Both the position numbers and the translations under genes were made by a program. This document shows positions 59,955 through 64,000 of a stretch of 64,000 nucleotides of DNA, one piece after another. This DNA is from UBA5314 sp035560815. GTDB lineage: Bacteria > Bacillota > Syntrophomonadia > Syntrophomonadales > Syntrophomonadaceae. The notes under the pieces are model-generated. The model did no database searches. It saw only the letters and a list, made by a program, of their open reading frames with translations, and had not been told where the DNA came from. Position 1 is the stretch's first letter. Each line of letters opens with the position of its first letter. The stretch lies in NCBI GenBank assembly GCA_035560815.1, contig DATMYR010000012.1, positions 1-64,000 of the forward strand, written 5' to 3'.

Positions 59955-60719
59955 TTATAAGGATACCAGTTCCCGCTGTCGTTTTTCAAACTTCACGATG
60001 TGGCTATATCCTGCTTGACGAGCCATCCGGGCTGCCAGGTACAGTTTGTACCCCACCTGATCGGGATGATGGGCATCAGAACCCAGGGTAATGGGAATGC
60101 CCAGCTCCGCCATCCTTTTTACAATAGCAGCAGCCGGATAGAACTCGGCCACCGGTTTACGCAGACCGCCACTATTTATTTCTATTACCTGACCCGTCTG
60201 TTTAATACACTGCAATACCGGTTCCGCATAATAAAGAACATCCTGCTTGCGGGGACGGTGGCCCCAAACCTTAATCAAATCAAGATGGCTTATGACATCA
60301 AAAAGGCCGGAAAGAACCGCCTCTTTGACCAGATCGAAGTAGTCAGCATAAACCTTGTCGATATCCATTTCCTCAAAACGGAACATATAATCGGGATGAT
60401 CGAATCCCCATCCCTCAATAAAGTGGACCGACCCCAGCACATAGTCGAAGGGATAATCCGCAATAAGATTTCTGATAAAGGGCTGCCGTCCCGGTATGTA
60501 ATCAATCTCTAACCCCAGGCGGAATTTCATATGGCGATATTCGCGCCCCAGATCATCAAGCAGCTCGGGGTTCACACGATCAAGGTACTCATCATGTTCA
60601 GAAAATCCAATTTCATTAATACCCCTGGTTTTGGCCTTTTGGGCAAAGCAACGCAGCCAATCGTAGTTGTAATGGTATTCACCGTGGGCAACGGCGTGGA
60701 TATGATTATCTACCAGCAT
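59955..60719 (-). CDS. PHP-domain phosphatase, HisK (histidinol-phosphatase)-like
   Basis: PHP-domain metal ligands are visible in MLVDNHIHAVAHGEY at the N-terminus, GFSEHDEYLDR, LGLEIDYIPG, DYVLGSVHFI, VISHLDLIKVWG and the C-terminal TLGSDAHHPDQVGY. The layout matches HisK-type histidinol-phosphatases of the PHP family (about 255 residues). No other his gene is here, so another phosphate ester is possible. The ATG at 60719 follows AAAGGCGGG; a frame to 60833 runs into the palindromic element upstream. Confidence 0.86.
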   Translation of the reverse strand: MLVDNHIHAVAHGEYHYNYDWLRCFAQKAKTRGINEIGFSEHDEYLDRVNPELLDDLGREYRHMKFRLGLEIDYIPGRQPFIRNLIADYPFDYVLGSVHFIEGWGFDHPDYMFRFEEMDIDKVYADYFDLVKEAVLSGLFDVISHLDLIKVWGHRPRKQDVLYYAEPVLQCIKQTGQVIEINSGGLRKPVAEFYPAAAIVKRMAELGIPITLGSDAHHPDQVGYKLYLAARMARQAGYSHIVKFEKRQRELVSL

Positions 60720-60740
60720 ACAAGCAACCCGCCTTTTCTT

Positions 60741-60993
60741 AAGTACACTATCAACGACAGTGTACTTACCCCGTTGACAAAAGCGAATCACAGCTCTTTG
60801 CCATCCGTGGCATCGCTGTACTAGTCCATCCATGGACGTCGCTCATCGTTATTTCAAAAGCCCGTTCAATCAACGTACCTTTGTACGCCTCAATCACGGG
60901 CTTTCTCATGCCTCGACCTTCACTCTTGTCATTCGGTCTGGCAGCTTGCCGACTTTGTCGGCAAGCTGAGTACACTATCAACGACAGTGTACT
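60741..60993. repeat. Structured element flanked by two identical palindromes
   Basis: The same 25 bp palindrome (AGTACACT, 9-base loop, AGTGTACT) occurs at 60742-60766 and 60969-60993. Between them lie five more hairpins: TGCCA/TGGCA at 60799-60812, GTCCAT/ATGGAC at 60824-60837, AAAGCCCGT/ACGGGCTTT at 60857-60904 (with an inner CGTAC/GTACG), GACC/GGTC at 60915-60938, and a 12 bp stem CAGCTTGCCGAC/GTCGGCAAGCTG at 60942-60968. It is upstream of the PHP phosphatase gene. It looks like a palindrome-ended mobile element or a structured RNA. Confidence 0.72.
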
Positions 60994-61138
60994 AAGCCCT
61001 TCAGTATTTCATTTAATCATTCTTAAATCAAGAAATCAAGGAATTGCCTGGTAGAAAAGAATTGCATTCAACCAACCTATATACTACAATTTGAACAGTC
61101 AAAACTTATCCAGCCGTAAGGAGGTCGCGTTTTACCGA

Positions 61139-62440
61139 ATGGCAAGAATTCTTCCGTTTAAAGGTCTACGTTACAATCAGGAAAAGGTGTCCAATCTGGC
61201 TTCTGTGGTTACCCCCCCTTATGACATCATCGACGAACTGGCCCAGGCTCGCTATTACGCTGAACATCCAGCCAATATCATCCGATTGGAATTGGGCCTA
61301 ACTTTTCCCCAGGACAACGAAAGCAATAACCGCTACTCCAGAGCCAGGCAATACCTGGACAAATGGATAGAAGATGAAATCCTTCTTCCGGAATCTCAAC
61401 CCTCCCTCTATTTATATCAACAGGCTTTCGATTACCGGGGTCATCAAGTAGTGCGTACCGGTTTGGTCTGCGGGCTACAGGTGGAGGACTACAGCCAGGG
61501 AAATATCCTGCCCCATGAAGAAACCCTATCCAAACCCAAAGCGGATCGGATGCAGCTCATGCAAGCCACACAGTGCAATTTTAGTTCAATTTTTGGTCTT
61601 TATGCCGATCATGAAAAACTGGTTGACCAGCTTCTGCAGGAAAATATTCAGCACCGGGCTCCCAATATTGACATCAGGGACGAAGCAGGCGAAAGCCACC
61701 GCATCTGGGTAGTCAGCGATCCAGAGGTGATTGCCCGCGTCGTAGATATTATGGCTGAAAAAAAGATCTATATTGCCGACGGTCATCATCGCTTTGAAAC
61801 AGCCTTGGAATATGCGAAAAGCATGAAGGAAAAAGGCTTTACTGGCTATGATTATGTCCTTACCACCCTGGTAAACCTCTACGATGAGGGATTGGTGGTA
61901 TTCCCTACCCACCGTTTGGTGGGGAATGTTGAAGGATTCAAGCAAACTGATTTCGTGAAAAAGCTTTCGACACTCTTTCAGGTGGAACCCTTCTCCGGGG
62001 ATAATCTTCAATCCTTCATGGATGAGCTGGAAACCCGGGATCGCGACGATCATGCCTTCGGCCTGTATGCTGAAGGAACTCTTTATTTCCTGGAATTGAA
62101 AGATCCGGCCCAGGCCAGCCAGATGCTTCCCCAGGAGAAATCCCCAGCCTGGAAGGATTTAGATGTGGCAATTCTGGATAACCTGGTTCTGGATCAAATA
62201 CTTCACATCGGAGAAGAAGAGCGCCGCAACCAGGATAACCTGGCCTATACCCGCAGCGAGAAATGGCTGGTTGAACAGGTCGATGCCGGCCAGTATCAAC
62301 TGGGTCTTATCTTAAACGCCACCCGGGTGCAGGAAATTGTGGATGTGGCCAATGCCCGGGATAAGATGCCGCAGAAATCCACGTATTTCTATCCCAAACT
62401 GATCACCGGACTGATCATTAACAACCTGAACATAAAATAA
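61139..62440 (+). CDS. DUF1015-family protein
   Basis: The N-terminus ARILPFKGLRYNQEKVSNLA and VVTPPYDII are the DUF1015 start. NILPHEETLSKPKADRMQLM and IYIADGHHRFETALEYAKSM follow, the latter with a conserved metal- or phosphate-binding-like GHHR. Length from the ATG at 61139 is 433 residues. AAGGAGG lies 14 bases upstream, unusually far; a TTG at 61091 would add unconserved sequence. Function is unknown; the family is common in anaerobes. A strong terminator follows. Confidence 0.85.
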   Translation: MARILPFKGLRYNQEKVSNLASVVTPPYDIIDELAQARYYAEHPANIIRLELGLTFPQDNESNNRYSRARQYLDKWIEDEILLPESQPSLYLYQQAFDYRGHQVVRTGLVCGLQVEDYSQGNILPHEETLSKPKADRMQLMQATQCNFSSIFGLYADHEKLVDQLLQENIQHRAPNIDIRDEAGESHRIWVVSDPEVIARVVDIMAEKKIYIADGHHRFETALEYAKSMKEKGFTGYDYVLTTLVNLYDEGLVVFPTHRLVGNVEGFKQTDFVKKLSTLFQVEPFSGDNLQSFMDELETRDRDDHAFGLYAEGTLYFLELKDPAQASQMLPQEKSPAWKDLDVAILDNLVLDQILHIGEEERRNQDNLAYTRSEKWLVEQVDAGQYQLGLILNATRVQEIVDVANARDKMPQKSTYFYPKLITGLIINNLNIK

Positions 62441-62449
62441 GAGCTCGCA

Positions 62450-62484
62450 ATAAAGGCCTTATCCAAAATGGATAAGGCCTTTAT
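62450..62484. terminator. Bidirectional terminator between DUF1015 and corrinoid activator
   Basis: ATAAAGGCCTTATCC and GGATAAGGCCTTTAT form a 15 bp perfect stem with a five-base loop and an ATTTT tail. It serves the two convergent genes. Confidence 0.92.
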
Positions 62485-62503
62485 ATTTTCTGCTATGCTC
62501 TGA

Positions 62504-64000
62504 TTAGAAGTTAAGATTACTGAGGAACAGGTCCTGGAACTCGGCCTGGGCAGCCAGTTCGACATGCTGAACATTCCGGGCGATTTTTCCGGCATCTTCC
62601 CGGTTTGCAGGGGAAAGCAGGGCCATCACAGCTCCCTCGGCGGCAGCATTGCCCAGGTTGCATATCTTGCTCAGGTCCAATGCTGGCAGCAGGCCAATGC
62701 GCACCGCCTGTTCAGGATCAATGTATGATCCAAAAGCTCCGGCCAGAAAGACCGCATCCAGATCACGACTGGTTAAGCCAGCACGATTTAAAAGAACTTC
62801 AATCGCAGTACGTATGGCGCTTTTGGCCAGTTGCACCTGACGCACATCTTCTTGATCAAAAACCAAATCGGAATGACCTGAATCCAAGACCAGCTCCGCT
62901 CCCCGGCTTCTGGAACGCATAGCCAGCTTCTCCCAAGCCTGTTCGCTAAAATTCCCTTCCGGGTTCAGGCACTCACCCTCCAGCAGGCAAGCGGTCAAAT
63001 CAATAATGCCCGAGCCGCATAATCCTCGGGGTTCCATATTCCCCAACACATGGTAGGATAGCTGCCCCTCCTGATTCCATCGTATCCGATCGATAGCTCC
63101 CGGGGTGGCCCGCATCCCACGCGTAATGCCGCCCCCTTCAAAGGCTGGTCCGGCTGCTGCTGATGACGCCCATAATTTCCCCCGGTTTCCCACCACCACT
63201 TCTCCATTGGTGCCTATATCGATAAAGAGAAAGCGCAAATCAGCCAGGTGAGGTATGGTTAACAATCCTGCCACCGTGTCTGCGCCTACAAAACCGCCCA
63301 CCTGAGGGAGAACCCACAAAGCTGCTTCCGGGTTGGCATCTATACTCAGGGCTGCAGCTGTAGTGAGAAAATCGCGGCCAAATAAGCCGCAGTATGGGAG
63401 GGCGGCAAAACCATTAGGGCTCAAATTAAGAAAGAAATGAAGCATTACCGGATTGCCCACCGCCGAAAAGGAAAACAGGTTGTAGGGCGAAATTCCTGCC
63501 TGGGAAGTCAACTCAGCCACCATATCATTAACGCTGTTTATGAGAATGCGGTGCAGATTTTCCAAGCCTTCCTGGTTTTCCAGGCAATACGATATACGGG
63601 ATATAATATCCTGCCCGAAAACCCGCTGCAAATTGGTATGAGAGGCGATGGCCACTACCTCGGCCCGAGCCAGGTCCACCAGGATAGCCTGCAGGCTGGT
63701 GGTTCCAAGATCCAGAGCCACGCCATAAGCACTTTCTGTTTCTCGAGATATGTATCGTACTTCCCGTCCTTCAAAGACCAGAGCCTGAAGTTCAAGAGCG
63801 GGTCGTCCCTGGCGGTCAATAGCAGCCAGGGCTTGAAGGTTTTCCGGGGGTATTTTTATCTGAAAGCCGGGCAGAGCATCAACCAAGCGGTCAAAAAGGG
63901 GTAAAGGATTTTGTTTGTCCAGACCCGGGATAAAAATGGAGCGGGTTTGGACTTCTTGCCCGGCCATTCTTTTTCCCGGCCACCGGGGGCCGATTTTATA
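62504..64000 (-). CDS. Corrinoid-activating ASKHA protein (RACo-like), 5' end cut
   Basis: The reading frame is open to the window edge: eleven codons without a stop lie upstream of the first ATG at 63967, so the N-terminal part (expected to hold a 2Fe-2S domain) lies outside. The visible region is a RACo-type ASKHA ATPase. It has GVALDLGTTSLQAILVDL with the ATP-binding phosphate motif, the FLFIDIGTNGEVVVGNRGK motif, SAAAGPAFEGGGITRGMRA and the C-terminal VFLAGAFGSYIDPEQAVRIGLLP block. RACo reduces oxidised corrinoid [Co(II)] to Co(I) to reactivate methyltransferases. No methyltransferase gene is in view upstream. Confidence 0.88.
   Translation of the reverse strand, partial: YKIGPRWPGKRMAGQEVQTRSIFIPGLDKQNPLPLFDRLVDALPGFQIKIPPENLQALAAIDRQGRPALELQALVFEGREVRYISRETESAYGVALDLGTTSLQAILVDLARAEVVAIASHTNLQRVFGQDIISRISYCLENQEGLENLHRILINSVNDMVAELTSQAGISPYNLFSFSAVGNPVMLHFFLNLSPNGFAALPYCGLFGRDFLTTAAALSIDANPEAALWVLPQVGGFVGADTVAGLLTIPHLADLRFLFIDIGTNGEVVVGNRGKLWASSAAAGPAFEGGGITRGMRATPGAIDRIRWNQEGQLSYHVLGNMEPRGLCGSGIIDLTACLLEGECLNPEGNFSEQAWEKLAMRSRSRGAELVLDSGHSDLVFDQEDVRQVQLAKSAIRTAIEVLLNRAGLTSRDLDAVFLAGAFGSYIDPEQAVRIGLLPALDLSKICNLGNAAAEGAVMALLSPANREDAGKIARNVQHVELAAQAEFQDLFLSNLNF

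Noticed and set aside
60766..60981. Minus-strand frame through the palindromic element
   Set aside because: The region is made of inverted repeats and the frame has no homologue that I recognise.
1..64000. tRNA, rRNA and CRISPR arrays
   Set aside because: I saw no T-loop or rRNA signatures and no regularly spaced direct repeats; the 155 bp tandem repeat is too long and lacks spacers.

Overview
The window (about 50% G+C) comes from an anaerobic, endospore-forming Firmicute, most likely of the Syntrophomonadaceae/Peptococcaceae type. Spore genes (spmA, spmB, a ytfJ/gerW homologue, a bofC-like gene) occur beside anaerobic functions: a four-subunit 2-oxoacid:ferredoxin oxidoreductase, formate-tetrahydrofolate ligase, a ferredoxin-dependent homocysteine route, a corrinoid methionine synthase without its own reactivation domain, and a corrinoid-activating ASKHA protein. 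The lineage is inferred from gene content only; no rRNA or tRNA gene is present. Genes at both ends are cut by the window (a YjbQ-family gene at the left, the corrinoid activator at the right).

Layout. 1-9.8 kb: yjbQ end, hutP-like/aroH pair, a membrane-anchored unknown, larB, the korDABC operon with a P-loop ATPase, an HDOD protein, a conserved unknown, cobT and rluB. 9.87-10.23 kb: an array of REP-like palindromes. 10.3-22.4 kb: folE, a class V aminotransferase with a DsrE-like protein, fhs, spmAB, ytfJ, scpA/scpB (scpB overlaps a DUF1992 gene), an M50 protease and a large DHH-CBS-CBS-tRNA nucleotidyltransferase. 22.6-26.8 kb: two tandem KimA-like transporters. 26.8-42.4 kb: lysA, a cation diffusion facilitator behind a probable NiCo riboswitch, the secD-secF/yajC/tgt/queA/queH/ruvBAC housekeeping block, a bofC-like gene, a secreted copper-amine-oxidase-N protein, yebC, a methyltransferase-like membrane protein and nadE. 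42.4-43.35 kb: REP-like sequences and a tandem repeat of about 155 bp. 43.35-48.5 kb: a SAM-riboswitch-controlled methionine operon. 48.7-64 kb: stress and membrane genes, comM, lipoprotein and copper-amine-oxidase-N/metallo-beta-lactamase genes with a decayed paralogue, a K+ channel, ridA, a Na+/Ca2+ antiporter, a PHP phosphatase behind a strongly palindromic 250 bp element, a DUF1015 gene and the corrinoid activator.

How the genes fit together. The methionine operon is the clearest system. A SAM-I riboswitch controls metH followed by a COG1900/DUF39 protein, a NIL-domain ferredoxin and a COG2122 protein. This set is associated in anaerobes with making homocysteine from aspartate semialdehyde, so the operon could carry homocysteine formation and methylation. 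fhs feeds the folate one-carbon pool that metH would use. KorDABC makes reduced ferredoxin and acyl-CoA.

The least explained sequence is non-coding: the palindrome-flanked element at 60741-60993, the duplicated unit at 42996-43345, dispersed REP-like elements including two inverted copies 28 kb apart, and a nested three-stem structure between the kimA-like genes. All alignments and pairings were done by eye.
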